From the NCBI GenBank assembly GCA_949752795.1, contig CATKHW010000427.1, forward strand, positions 186,001 to 250,000: a stretch of DNA of 64,000 nucleotides, written 5' to 3'. The translations under genes were made by a program, and so were the position numbers. Within the stretch, counting starts at the first letter, position 1, and each line of letters opens with the position of its first letter. Below, in pieces: positions 52,193 through 64,000 of the stretch. The DNA is from Hyperoodon ampullatus. Lineage: Eukaryota; Chordata; Mammalia; Artiodactyla; Ziphiidae. A model generated the notes under the pieces. The model was not told where the DNA came from. It did not search any database and was given only the letters and a program-made list of their open reading frames with translations.

Positions 52193-53936
52193 TGGGGTGG
52201 CTGTGTCTTTTTGATTTTCAGTTTTCCCAAGGTATATTCCCTAGACTGGAAGTGCCCTTGGCTCTGTAGCTCTGTTGTTTACTTGTTTTAGGGAACACAA
52301 TGCACTCCTCCAGAGAGGCAGTTGGCAATTTACATCCCGCCCATCAGCATAACAAGGCTCCCTGTTCTCCAGGGCCTGTCTTGCCTTTCTGGTTTTTACA
52401 CATTTTGTGGATGTCCCTTTTGACCGGTGGGAAGTGATACTTCTCTGTAGTGCAGATTTGCATTGCCCGCTTGCTTGCTTGGCCAAAAAGGGCGTATGCG
52501 TTTTCTCCTGAATATATTCAGGAGAAAACGCATACGCCCTTTTTGGCCAAGTGCATCATTGTCGAAGTTGTGCCCCTCTTCCTGTGCTTTAAAGGCGATT
52601 CCAACGTACCTCTTGAAATCTGTTTCCTGCTATTCTGCCTCGCTTTCAAGTCCGCCTCGTTGCCTTCCCTCAACAGATTTTTGGACGATAGTTGTCCTTT
52701 ATTACTCGGCCAGTTTGTGAATTGCTGTGCCCCTGAGCTCCATTTTTCAACTCGTTTTTGGTGAGCTGACCGCAAGTCCAAAATTTTGGTTCAGGATCTA
52801 TACTGATTCCCGGTGGGTGGCTGAGACTTTGGTTAATTCTTCTTCCTGCCGGGAAATTACAGTGATATGTGCCCGTCCAAATGCCTAACAGCTACTCTCT
52901 CATTGGTTCTCCCTCTTCCCTTTCATCCTCTGCCAAATTGGCAACCTGTGCGAACCAGGAGGTTAAAGGGGCTGTCTCTCCAAGTTGGGAGGTTGATAAT
53001 AAAGCAGATGGAAAGTCAAACCGGAGCACCAGGAGAGGGACTATTCGTTGAGTTTTAGAAACCTTTCGTATTCACAGTGTGTCCGTTCTCTAGGATTCCC
53101 GTACATGTTATATCTGTAGTAATATTCCCTTCAACCTGGAGAGTTGGGACCCATGGAATGTGTGCCATGCACTATTGCTTTAAAGGGTCTGCATTTGCTC
53201 ACCCAATCTCACCAATCCTCTCAGTCCCAAGTGTCCAGCCTTATGCCACATCCAGCTGTCATTGTAGATAGGGTCATTTCAGGTTTCATCAGAGACCCTG
53301 AAGGAATGGTAAAGAATTTCCCAGTTTTTTTGTTTTATTTTTGAAATTCCTTTTTATAGTGGGTTTGAGCTGATTCTCGCTGCCATATTTATCCCAGTCT
53401 AGACACACTTGATTCCCTTACGGAGACATATCAATACATAGGTTTTAAGATTCTTACTTTACTATTCAGATATATTCCTCTGCGGGAAATATGGGGTTTT
53501 GAGTCCCTTTCACTGAGGAAGGTGTAGGTCTTGTCTATTCCATAGTTGGTTTTTGGAACGGTACCTGTGCTTATATCAAACTCTGGTTTTATGCATCACC
53601 CCACCTCTCCTTCCCCCTTAAGCAGGCATAAGAGTGTTTTCTAAATGTGAGACACTGTTCTGTTTCCTAACTCAGTTCAAGTGTAGCCATGTTTACAGGA
53701 TCTTCCTAAGTGATATCTTATGATAAGTTTCTTTTTCTGTGTGACTTATTTCACTTAGAATCATCGTACCTGAATCCACCCATTTTGCTGCTACTGGTCT
53801 TATGACATTGATTTCATGGCTGAGGGATATTCCATCGTACGTAAGTACCACAATTTTTTGAACCATTTTTATATTTCCTGGGATATTTAAGGTGTACCCA
53901 AGTTGAGGTCCTTGTAAGCAGTGCAGCCCTAAATTT
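52193..53936 (+). repeat. Satellite unit 31 (1,744 bp, TTACT duplication)
   Basis: Departures: C at 980, G at 1116, the duplication at 53454-53463, G at 1465, C1509, G1542, matching unit 25. Palindrome at 52478-52551, perfect. Confidence 0.97.
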
Positions 53937-55675
53937 TGGGGTGGCTGTGTCTTTTTGATTTTCAGTTTTCCCAAGGTATATTCCCTAGACTGGAAGTGCC
54001 CTTGGCTCTGTAGCTCTGTTGTTTACTTGTTTTAGGGAACACAATGCACTCCTCCAGAGAGGCAGTTGGCAATTTACATCCCGCCCATCAGCATAACAAG
54101 GCTCCCTGTTCTCCAGGGCCTGTCTTGCCTTTCTGGTTTTTACACATTTTGTGGATGTCCCTTTTGACCGGTGGGAAGTGATACTTCTCTGTAGTGCAGA
54201 TTTGCATTGCCCGCTTGCTTGCTTGGCCAAAAAGGGCGTATGCGTTTTCTCCTGAATATATTCAGGAGAAAACGCATACGCCCTTTTTGGCCAAGTGCAT
54301 CATTGTCGAAGTTGTGCCCCTCTTCCTGTGCTTTAAAGGCGATTCCAACGTACCTCTTGAAATCTGTTTCCTGCTATTCTGCCTCGCTTTCAAGTCCGCC
54401 TCGTTGCCTTCCCTCAACAGATTTTTGGACGATAGTTGTCCTTTATTACTCGGCCAGTTTGTGAATTGCTGTGCCCCTGAGCTCCATTTTTCAACTCGTT
54501 TTTGGTGAGCTGACCGCAAGTCCAAAATTTTGGTTCAGGATCTATACTGATTCCCGGTGGGTGGCTGAGACTTTGGTTAATTCTTCTTCCTGCCGGGAAA
54601 TTACAGTGATATGTGCCCGTCCAAATGCCTAACAGCTACTCTCTCATTGGTTCTCCCTCTTCCCTTTCATCCTCTGCCAAATTGGCAACCTGTGCGAACC
54701 AGGAGGTTAAAGGGGCTGTCTCTCCAAGTTGGGAGGTTGATAATAAAGCAGATGGAAAGTCAAACCGGAGCACCAGGAGAGGGACTATTCGTTGAGTTTT
54801 AGAAACCTTTCGTATTCACAGTGTGTCCGTTCTCTAGGATTCCCGTACATGTTATATCTGTAGTAATATTCCCTTCAACCTGGAGAGTTGGGACCCATGG
54901 AATGTGTGCCATGCATTATTGCTTTAAAGGGTCTGCATTTGCTCACCCAATCTCACCAATCCTCTCAGTCCCAAGTGTCCAGCCTTATGCCACATCCAGC
55001 TGTCATTGTAGATAGGGTCATTTCAGGTTTCATCAGAGACCCTGAAGGAATTGTAAAGAATTTCCCAGTTTTTTTGTTTTATTTTTGAAATTCCTTTTTA
55101 TAGTGGGTTTGAGCTGATTCTCGCTGCCATATTTATCCCAGTCTAGACACACTTGATTCCCTTACGGAGACATATCAATACATAGGTTTTAAGATTCTTA
55201 CTAGTCAGATATATTCCTCTGCGGGAAATATGGGGTTTTGAGTCCCTTTCACTGAGGAAGGTGTAGGTCTTGTCTATTCCATAGTTGGTTTTTGGAACGG
55301 TACCTGTGCTTATATCAAACTCTGGTTTTATGCATCACCCCACCTCTCCTTCCCCCTTAAGCAGGCATAAGAGTGTTTTCTAAATGTGAGACACTGTTCT
55401 CTTTCCTAACTCAGTTCAAGTGTAGCCATGTTTACAGGATCTTCATAAGTGATATCTTATGATAAGTTTCTTTTTCTGTGTGACTTAATTCACTTAGAAT
55501 CATCGTACCTGAATCCACCCATTTTGCTGCTACTGGTCTTATGACATTGATTTCATGGCTGAGGGATATTCCATCGTACGTAAGTACCACAATTTTTTGA
55601 ACCATTTTTATATTTCCTGGGATATTTAAGGTGTACCCAAGTTGAGGTCCTTGTAAGCAGTGCAGCCCTAAATTT
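53937..55675 (+). repeat. Satellite unit 32 (1,739 bp)
   Basis: Departures: G1542 and A1552. Palindrome at 54222-54295, perfect. Confidence 0.97.
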
Positions 55676-57414
55676 TGGGGTGGCTGTGTCTTTTTGATTT
55701 TCAGTTTTCCCAAGGTATATTCGCTAGACTGGAAGTGCCCTTGGCTCTGTAGCTCTGTTGTTTACTTGTTTTAGGGAACACAATGCACTCCTCCAGAGAG
55801 GCAGTTGGCAATTTACATCCCGCCCATCAGCATAACAAGGCTCCCTGTTCTCCAGGGCCTGTCTTGCCTTTCTGGTTTTTACACATTTTGTGGATGTCCC
55901 TTTTGACCGGTGGGAAGTGATACTTCTCTGTAGTGCAGATTTGCATTGCCCGCTTGCTTGCTTGGCCAAAAAGGGCGTATGCGTTTTCTCCTGAATATAT
56001 TCAGGAGAAAACGCATACGCCCTTTTTGGCCAAGTGCATCATTGTCGAAGTTGTGCCCCTCTTCCTGTGCTTTAAAGGCGATTCCAACGTACCTCTTGAA
56101 ATCTGTTTCCTGCTATTCTGCCTCGCTTTCAAGTCCGCCTCGTTGCCTTCCCTCAACAGATTTTTGGACGATAGTTGTCCTTTATTACTCGGCCAGTTTG
56201 TGAATTGCTGTGCCCCTGAGCTCCATTTTTCAACTCGTTTTTGGTGAGCTGACCGCAAGTCCAAAATTTTGGTTCCGGATCTATACTGATTCCCGGTGGG
56301 TGGCTGAGACTTTGGTTAATTCTTCTTCCTGCCGGGAAATTACAGTGATATGTGCCCGTCCAAATGCCTAACAGCTACTCTCTCATTGGTTCTCCCTCTT
56401 CCCTTTCATCCTCTGCCAAATTGGCAACCTGTGCGAACCAGGAGGTTAAAGGGGCTGTCTCTCCAAGTTGGGAGGTTGATAATAAAGCAGATGGAAAGTC
56501 AAACCGGAGCACCAGGAGAGGGACTATTCGTTGAGTTTTAGAAACCTTTCGTATTCACAGTGTGTCCGTTCTCTAGGATTCCCGTACATGTTATATCTGT
56601 AGTAATATTCCCTTCAACCTGGAGAGTTGGGACCCATGGAATGTGTGCCATGCATTATTGCTTTAAAGGGTCTGCATTTGCTCACCCAATCTCACCAATC
56701 CTCTCAGTCCCAAGTGTCCAGCCTTATGCCACATCCAGCTGTCATTGTAGATAGGGTCATTTCAGGTTTCATCAGAGACCCTGAAGGAATTGTAAAGAAT
56801 TTCCCAGTTTTTTTGTTTTATTTTTGAAATTCCTTTTTATAGTGGGTTTGAGCTGATTCTCGCTGCCATATTTATCCCAGTCTAGACACACTTGATTCCC
56901 TTACGGAGACATATCAATACATAGGTTTTAAGATTCTTACTAGTCAGATATATTCCTCTGCGGGAAATATGGGGTTTTGAGTCCCTTTCACTGAGAAAGG
57001 TGTAGGTCTTGTCTATTCCATAGTTGGTTTTTGGAACGGTACCTGTGCTTATATCAAACTCTGGTTTTATGCATCACCCCACCTCTCCTTCCCCCTTAAG
57101 CAGGCATAAGAGTGTTTTCTAAATGTGAGACACTGTTCTCTTTCCTAACTCAGTTCAAGTGTAGCCATGTTTACAGGATCTTCATAAGTGATATCTTATG
57201 ATAAGTTTCTTTTTCTCTGTGACTTATTTCACTTAGAATCATCGTACCTGAATCCACCCATTTTGCTGCTACTGGTCTTATGACATTGATTTCATGGCTG
57301 AGGGATATTCCATCGTACGTAAGTACCACAATTTTTTGAACCATTTTTATATTTCCTGGGATATTTAAGGTGTACCCAAGTTGAGGTCCTTGTAAGCAGT
57401 GCAGCCCTAAATTT
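55676..57414 (+). repeat. Satellite unit 33 (1,739 bp)
   Basis: Departures: G48, C601, A1321, as in units 18 and 27. Palindrome at 55961-56034, perfect. Confidence 0.97.
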
Positions 57415-59153
57415 TGGGGTGGCTGTGTCTTTTTGATTTTCAGTTTTCCCAAGGTATATTCCCTAGACTGGAAGTGCCCTTGGCTCTGTAGCTCTGTTGT
57501 TTACTTGTTTTAGGGAACACAATGCACTCCTCCAGAGAGGCAGTTGGCAATTTACATCCCGCCCATCAGCATAACAAGGCTCCCTGTTCTCCAGGGCCTG
57601 TCTTGCCTTTCTGGTTTTTACACATTTTGTGGATGTCCCTTTTGACCGGTGGGAAGTGATACTTCTCTGTGGTGCAGATTTGCATTGCCCGCTTGCTTGC
57701 TTGGCCAAAAAGGGCGTATGCGTTTTCTCCTGAATATTTTCAGGAGAAAACGCATACGCCCTTTTTGGCCAAGTGCATCATTGTCGAAGTTGTGCCCCTC
57801 TTCCTGTGCTTTAAAGGCGATTCCAACGTACCTCTGGAAATCTGTTTCCTGCTATTCTGCCTCGCTTTCAAGTCCGCCTCGTTGCCTTCCCTCAACAGAT
57901 TTTTGGACGATAGTTGTCCTTTATTACTCGGCCAGTTTGTGAATTGCTGTGCCCCTGAGCTCCATTTTTCAACTCGTTTTTGGTGAGCTGACCGCAAGTC
58001 CAAAATTTTGGTTCAGGATCTATACTGATTCCCGGTGGGTGGCTGAGACTTTGGTTAATTCTTCTTCCTGCCGGGAAATTACAGTGATATGTGCCCGTCC
58101 AAATGCCTAACAGCTACTCTCTCATTGGTTCTCCCTCTTCCCTTTCATCCTCTGCCAAATTGGCAACCTGTGCGAACCAGGAGGTTAAAGGGGCTGTCTC
58201 TCCAAGTTGGGAGGTTGATAATAAAGCAGATGGAAAGTCAAACCGGAGCACCAGGAGAGGGACTATTCGTTGAGTTTTAGAAACCTTTCGTATTCACAGT
58301 GTGTCCGTTCTCTAGGATTCCCGTACATGTTATATCTGTAGTAATATTCCCTTCAACCTGGAGAGTTGGGACCCATGGAATGTGTGCCATGCATTATTGC
58401 TTTAAAGGGTCTGCATTTGCTCACCCAATCTCACCAATCCTCTCAGTCCCAAGTGTCCAGCCTTATGCCACATCCAGCTGTCATTGTAGATAGGGTCATT
58501 TCAGGTTTCATCAGAGACCCTGAAGGAATTGTAAAGAATTTCCCAGTTTTTTTGTTTTATTTTTGAAATTCCTTTTTATAGTGGGTTTGAGCTGATTCTC
58601 GCTGCCATATTTATCCCAGTCTAGACACACTTGATTCCCTTACGGAGACATACCAATACATAGGTTTTAAGATTCTTACTAGTCAGATATATTCCTCTGC
58701 GGGAAATATGGGGTTTTGAGTCCCTTTCACTGAGGAAGGTGTAGGTCTTGTCTATTCCATAGTTGGTTTTTGGAACGGTACCTGTGCTTATATCAAACTC
58801 TGGTTTTATGCATCACCCCACCTCTCCTTCCCCCTTAAGCAGGCATAAGAGTGTTTTCTAAATGTGAGACACTGTTCTCTTTCCTAACTCAGTTCAAGTG
58901 TAGCCATGTTTACAGGATCTTCATAAGTGATATCTTATGATAAGTTTCTTTTTCTCTGTGACTTATTTCACTTAGAATCATCGTACCAGAATCCACCCAT
59001 TTTGCTGCTACTGGTCTTATGACATTGATTTCATGGCTGAGGGATATTCCATCGTACGTAAGTACCACAATTTTTTGAACCATTTTTATATTTCCTGGGA
59101 TATTTAAGGTGTACCCAAGTTGAGGTCCTTGTAAGCAGTGCAGCCCTAAATTT
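57415..59153 (+). repeat. Satellite unit 34 (1,739 bp, palindrome-centre variant)
   Basis: Departures: G257, T324, G422, C1239, A1574. It matches unit 28 except at offset 1465. Palindrome at 57700-57773 with a mismatched centre pair. Confidence 0.97.
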
Positions 59154-60892
59154 TGGGGTGGCTGTGTCTTTTTGATTTTCAGTTTTCCCAAGGTATATTC
59201 CCTAGACTGGAAGTGCCCTTGGCTCTGTAGCTCTGTTGTTTACTTGTTTTAGGGAACACAATGCACTCCTCCAGAGAGGCAGTTGGCAATTTACATCCCG
59301 CCCATCAGCATAACAAGGCTCCCTGTTCTCCAGGGCCTGTCTTGCCTTTCTGGTTTTTACACATTTTGTGGATGTCCCTTTTGACCGGTGGGAAGTGATA
59401 CTTCTCTGTAGTGCAGATTTGCATTGCCCGCTTGCTTGCTTGGCCAAAAAGGGCGTATGCGTTTTCTCCTGAATATATTCAGGAGAAAACGCATACGCCC
59501 TTTTTGGCCAAGTGCATCATTGTCGAAGTTGTGCCCCTCTTCCTGTGCTTTAAAGGCGATTCCAACGTACCTCTGGAAATCTGTTTCCTGCTATTCTGCC
59601 TCGCTTTCAAGTCCGCCTCGTTGCCTTCCCTCAACAGATTTTTGGACGATAGTTGTCCTTTATTACTCGGCCAGTTTGTGAATTGCTGTGCCCCTGAGCT
59701 CCATTTTTCAACTCGTTTTTGGTGAGCTGACCGCAAGTCCAAAATTTTGGTTCAGGATCTATACTGATTCCCGGTGGGTGGCTGAGACTTTGGTTAATTC
59801 TTCTTCCTGCCGGGAAATTACAGTGATATGTGCCCGTCCAAATGCCTAACAGCTACTCTCTCATTGGTTCTCCCTCTTCCCTTTCATCCTCTGCCAAATT
59901 GGCAACCTGTGCGAACCAGGAGGTTAAAGGGGCTGTCTCTCCAAGTTGGGAGGTTGATAATAAAGCAGATGGAAAGTCAAACCGGAGCACCAGGAGAGGG
60001 ACTATTCGTTGAGTTTTAGAAACCTTTCGTATTCACAGTGTGTCCGTTCTCTAGGATTCCCGTACATGTTATATCTGTAGTAATATTCCCTTCAACCTGG
60101 AGAGTTGGGACCCATGGAATGTGTGCCATGCATTATTGCTTTAAAGGGTCTGCATTTGCTCACCCAATCTCACCAATCCTCTCAGTCCCAAGTGTCCAGC
60201 CTTATGCCACATCCAGCTGTCATTGTAGATAGGGTCATTTCAGGTTTCATCAGAGACCCTGAAGGAATTGTAAAGAATTTCCCAGTTTTTTTGTTTTATT
60301 TTTGAAATTCCTTTTTATAGTGGGTTTGAGCTGATTCTCGCTGCCATATTTATCCCAGTCTAGACACACTTGATTCCCTTACGGAGACATATCAATACAT
60401 AGGTTTTAAGATTCTTACTAGTCAGATATATTCCTCTGCGGGAAATATGGGGTTTTGAGTCCCTTTCACTGAGGAAGGTGTAGGTCTTGTCTATTCCATA
60501 GTTGGTTTTTGGAACGGTACCTGTGCTTATATCAAACTCTGGTTTTATGCATCACCCCACCTCTCCTTCCCCCTTAAGCAGGCATAAGAGTGTTTTCTAA
60601 ATGTGAGACACTGTTCTCTTTCCTAACTCAGTTCAAGTGTAGCCATGTTTACAGGATCTTCATAAGTGATATCTTATGATAAGTTTCTTTTTCTCTGTGA
60701 CTTATTTCACTTAGAATCATCGTACCTGAATCCACCCATTTTGCTGCTACTGGTCTTATGACATTGATTTCATGGCTGAGGGATATTCCATCGTACGTAA
60801 GTACCACAATTTTTTGAACCATTTTTATATTTCCTGGGATATTTAAGGTGTACCCAAGTTGAGGTCCTTGTAAGCAGTGCAGCCCTAAATTT
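59154..60892 (+). repeat. Satellite unit 35 (1,739 bp)
   Basis: Departure: G422, as in unit 20. Palindrome at 59439-59512, perfect. Confidence 0.97.
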
Positions 60893-62631
60893 TGGGGTGG
60901 CTGTGTCTTTTTGATTTTCAGTTTTCCCAAGGTATATTCCCTAGACTGGAAGTGCCCTTGGCTCTGTAGCTCTGTTGTTTACTTGTTTTAGGGAACACAA
61001 TGCACTCCTCCAGAGAGGCAGTTGGCAATTTACATCCCGCCCATCAGCATAACAAGGCTCCCTGTTCTCCAGGGCCTGTCTTGCCTTTCTGGTTTTTACA
61101 CATTTTGTGGATGTCCCTTTTGACCGGTGGGAAGTGATACTTCTCTGTAGTGCAGATTTGCATTGCCCGCTTGCTTGCTTGGCCAAAAAGGGCGTATGCG
61201 TTTTCTCCTGAATATATTCAGGAGAAAACGCATACGCCCTTTTTGGCCAAGTGCATCATTGTCGAAGTTGTGCCCCTCTTCCTGTGCTTTAAAGGCGATT
61301 CCAACGTACCTCTTGAAATCTGTTTCCTGCTATTCTGCCTCGCTTTCAAGTCCGCCTCGTTGCCTTCCCTCAACAGATTTTTGGACGATAGTTGTCCTTT
61401 ATTACTCGGCCAGTTTGTGAATTGCTGTGCCCCTGAGCTCCATTTTTCAACTCGTTTTTGGTGAGCTGACCGCAAGTCCAAAATTTTGGTTCAGGATCTA
61501 TACTGATTCCCGGTGGGTGGCTGAGACTTTGGTTAATTCTTCTTCCTGCCGGGAAATTACAGTGATATGTGCCCGTCCAAATGCCTAACAGCTACTCTCT
61601 CATTGGTTCTCCCTCTTCCCTTTCATCCTCTGCCAAATTGGCAACCTGTGCGAACCAGGAGGTTAAAGGGGCTGTCTCTCCAAGTTGGGAGGTTGATAAT
61701 AAAGCAGATGGAAAGTCAAACCGGAGCACCAGGAGAGGGACTATTCGTTGAGTTTTAGAAACCTTTCGTATTCACAGTGTGTCCGTTCTCTAGGATTCCC
61801 GTACATGTTATATCTGTAGTAATATTCCCTTCAACCTGGAGAGTTGGGACCCATGGAATGTGTGCCATGCATTATTGCTTTAAAGGGTCTGCATTTGCTC
61901 ACCCAATCTCACCAATCCTCTCAGTCCCAAGTGTCCAGCCTTATGCCACATCCAGCTGTCATTGTAGATAGGGTCATTTCAGGTTTCATCAGAGACCCTG
62001 AAGGAATTGTAAAGAATTTCCCAGTTTTTTTGTTTTATTTTTGAAATTCCTTTTTATAGTGGGTTTGAGCTGATTCTCGCTGCCATATTTATCCCAGTCT
62101 AGACACACTTGATTCCCTTACGGAGACATATCAATACATAGGTTTTAAGATTCTTACTAGTCAGATATATTCCTCTGCGGGAAATATGGGGTTTTGAGTC
62201 CCTTTCACTGAGGACGGTGTAGGTCTTGTCTATTCCATAGTTGGTTTTTGGAACGGTACCTGTGCTTATATCAAACTCTGGTTTTATGCATCACCCCACC
62301 TCTCCTTCCCCCTTAAGCAGGCATAAGAGTGTTTTCTAAATGTGAGACACTGTTCTCTTTCCTAACTCAGTTCAAGTGTAGCCATGTTTACAGGATCTTC
62401 ATAAGTGATATCTTATGATAAGTTTCTTTTTCTCTGTGACTTATTTCACTTAGAATCATCGTACCTGAATCCACCCATTTTGCTGCTACTGGTCTTATGA
62501 CATTGATTTCATGGCTGAGGGATATTCCATCGTACGTAAGTACCACAATTTTTTGAACCATTTTTATATTTCCTGGGATATTTAAGGTGTACCCAAGTTG
62601 AGGTCCTTGTAAGCAGTGCAGCCCTAAATTT
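60893..62631 (+). repeat. Satellite unit 36 (1,739 bp)
   Basis: Departure: C1323, as in unit 21. Palindrome at 61178-61251, perfect. Confidence 0.97.
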
Positions 62632-64000
62632 TGGGGTGGCTGTGTCTTTTTGATTTTCAGTTTTCCCAAGGTATATTCGCTAGACTGGAAGTGCCCTTGG
62701 CTCTGTAGCTCTGTTGTTTACTTGTTTTAGGGAACACAATGCACTCCTCCAGAGAGGCAGTTGGCAATTTACATCCCGCCCATCAGCATAACAAGGCTCC
62801 CTGTTCTCCAGGGCCTGTCTTGCCTTTCTGGTTTTTACACATTTTGTGGATGTCCCTTTTGACCGGTGGGAAGTGATACTTCTCTGTAGTGCAGATTTGC
62901 ATTGCCCGCTTGCTTGCTTGGCCAAAAAGGGCGTATGCGTTTTCTCCTGAATATATTCAGGAGAAAACGCATACGCCCTTTTTGGCCAAGTGCATCATTG
63001 TCGAAGTTGTGCCCCTCTTCCTGTGCTTTAAAGGCGATTCCAACGTACCTCTGGAAATCTGTTTCCTGCTATTCTGCCTCGCTTTCAAGTCTGCCTCGTT
63101 GCCTTCCCTCAACAGATTTTTGGACGATAGTTGTCCTTTATTACTCGGCCAGTTTGTGAATTGCTGTGCCCCTGAGCTCCATTTTTCAACTCGTTTTTGG
63201 TGAGCTGACCGCAAGTCCAAAATTTTGGTTCAGGATCTATACTGATTCCCGGTGGGTGGCTGAGACTTTGGTTAATTCTTCTTCCTGCCGGGAAATTACA
63301 GTGATATGTGCCCGTCCAAATGCCTAACAGCTACTCTCTCATTGGTTCTCCCTCTTCCCTTTCATCCTCTGCCAAATTGGCAACCTGTGCGAACCAGGAG
63401 GTTAAAGGGGCTGTCTCTCCAAGTTGGGAGGTTGATAATAAAGCAGATGGAAAGTCAAACCGGAGCACCAGGAGAGGGACTATTCGTTGAGTTTTAGAAA
63501 CCTTTCGTATTCACAGTGTGTCCGTTCTCTAGGATTCCCGTACATGTTATATCTGTAGTAATATTCCCTTCAACCTGGAGAGTTGGGACCCATGGAATGT
63601 GTGCCATGCATTATTGCTTTAAAGGGTCTGCATTTGCTCACCCAATCTCACCAATCCTCTCAGTCCCAAGTGTCCAGCCTTATGCCACATCCAGCTGTCA
63701 TTGTAGATAGGGTCATTTCAGGTTTCATCAGAGACCCTGAAGGAATTGTAAAGAATTTCCCAGTTTTTTTGTTTTATTTTTGAAATTCCTTTTTATAGTG
63801 GGTTTGAGCTGATTCTCACTGCCATATTTATCCCAGTCTAGACACACTTGATTCCCTTACGGAGACATATCAATACATAGGTTTTAAGATTCTTACTTTA
63901 CTATTCAGATATATTCCTCTGCGGGAAATATGGGGTTTTGAGTCCCTTTCACTGAGGAAGGTGTAGGTCTTGTCTATTCCATAGTTGGTTTTTGGAACGG
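62632..64000 (+). repeat. Satellite unit 37 (partial, first 1,369 bp)
   Basis: Cut by the window end. Departures: G48, G422, a private T at offset 461 (CpG lost), A1187 and the TTACT duplication at 63893-63902. Palindrome at 62917-62990, perfect. The array clearly continues beyond the window. Confidence 0.96.

Larger units (their letters stand above)
39800..60650 (+). repeat. Six-unit higher-order repeat, 39.8-50.25 kb and 50.25-60.65 kb
   Basis: Offset 10,444 bp (six units, two of them 1,744 bp). The shared series is A1552 at the end of unit 23/29, C50 and C85 in 24/30, the full unit 25/31 haplotype, A1552 in 26/32, G48-C601-A1321 in 27/33, and G257-T324-A1574 in 28/34. The match ends late in unit 35, which lacks A1552. 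Confidence 0.85.
1..64000 (+). repeat. Satellite DNA array, 37 tandem ~1.74 kb units
   Basis: The same ~1,739 bp sequence follows itself 36 times and then a partial 37th time, always in the same orientation and with no unrelated DNA between copies. Spacing between successive palindromes is 1,739 bp in most cases, 1,740 bp twice and 1,744 bp five times; a sixth unit carrying the 5 bp insertion is cut by the window end. Neighbouring core units differ at only a few bases. A hand count gives 32 CpG sites in unit 4. The length and mosaic content suggest the common cetacean satellite (about 1.75 kb in most whales, from memory); that name is an inference. Such arrays are normally heterochromatic. 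No centromere-specific signal (CENP-B box) was found, so a centromeric role is not supported. Confidence 0.98.
29566..64000 (+). repeat. Fifteen-unit repeat, units 18-22 and 33-37
   Basis: Offset 26,110 bp. The diagnostic series G48-C601-A1321, then T324-G422-C1239-A1574, then G422, then C1323, then A1187 with the TTACT duplication appears in order in both runs. Unit 34 adds G257, and unit 37 adds G48, G422 and T461. Confidence 0.8.

Noticed and set aside
1..64000. Dozens of short open frames of 60-154 codons on both strands as genes
   Set aside because: All recur once per unit, overlap one another on both strands, have no consistent start context, and differ only where the repeat differs. 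They reflect the satellite sequence; two resemble fossils of LINE-1 and retroviral pol.
1..64000. CENP-B box (nTTCGnnnnAnnCGGGn)
   Set aside because: I checked the TTCG, CGGG and CCCG occurrences in the unit on both strands by eye; none fits the spacing.
1..64000. A new multi-gene system hidden in the window
   Set aside because: Every base belongs to one of the 37 satellite units; there is no non-repeat sequence in which such a system could lie.

Overview
The whole 64 kb window is one uninterrupted, head-to-tail satellite DNA array. A unit of 1,739 bp (1,740 or 1,744 bp in some copies) repeats 37 times in the same orientation: 36 full units and a final unit cut by the window edge. I see no cellular gene, RNA gene, CRISPR array, origin, or unique insertion. 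Every short open frame recurs once per unit, and all are by-products of the repeat.

The organism is almost certainly a mammal and probably a cetartiodactyl, because the unit carries an antisense fossil of a mammalian LINE-1 3' end and a palindrome resembling the mariner-type termini I remember from ruminant/whale genomes. A ~1.74 kb unit in a very long homogeneous array fits the 'common cetacean' highly repetitive satellite (about 1.75 kb in most whales, about 1.58 kb in the dolphin family, from memory). My best guess is therefore a non-delphinid whale. This rests on unit length and composition, not on an alignment.

Layout of one unit, numbered from the first base of the window. Offsets 1-280 plus about 1494-1739 of the preceding unit form one continuous ~525 bp antisense LINE-1 fragment (ORF2 C-terminus and 3' region). 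Offsets 286-359 are a 74 bp palindrome with 37 bp arms. Offsets 360-528 are unassigned. Offsets 529-693 are an open stretch with a retroviral RNase H-like signature (ELTA and YTDS), probably an endogenous retrovirus pol remnant. Offsets 694-1493 are sequence I cannot assign. The unit looks like a mosaic of dead transposable elements that was later amplified.

Along the array, linked single-base variants show higher-order structure. Units 3-5 match units 8-10 (offset about 8.70 kb, five units). Units 10-15 partly match 16-21 (10,434 bp, six units). Units 24-28 and their junctions match 30-34 (10,444 bp, six units). Units 18-22 match 33-37 (26,110 bp, fifteen units). A sub-family with a 5 bp tandem duplication appears only from 37.8 kb onward. 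Unit 1 carries many private changes and units 2-3 fewer, so the left side is less homogenised than the rest.

Numbered diagnostic sites used in the unit entries (offset within unit 1; offsets after 1266 shift by +5 in 1,744 bp units). The reference state is C48, T50, C233, G244, C253, T259, A257, A324, C404, T422, T427, A601, G776, G1187, T1239, single TTACT at 1262-1266, G1321, A1323, A1509, C1542, T1552, T1574, and five T at 1669-1673. Each unit entry lists only departures from this state.
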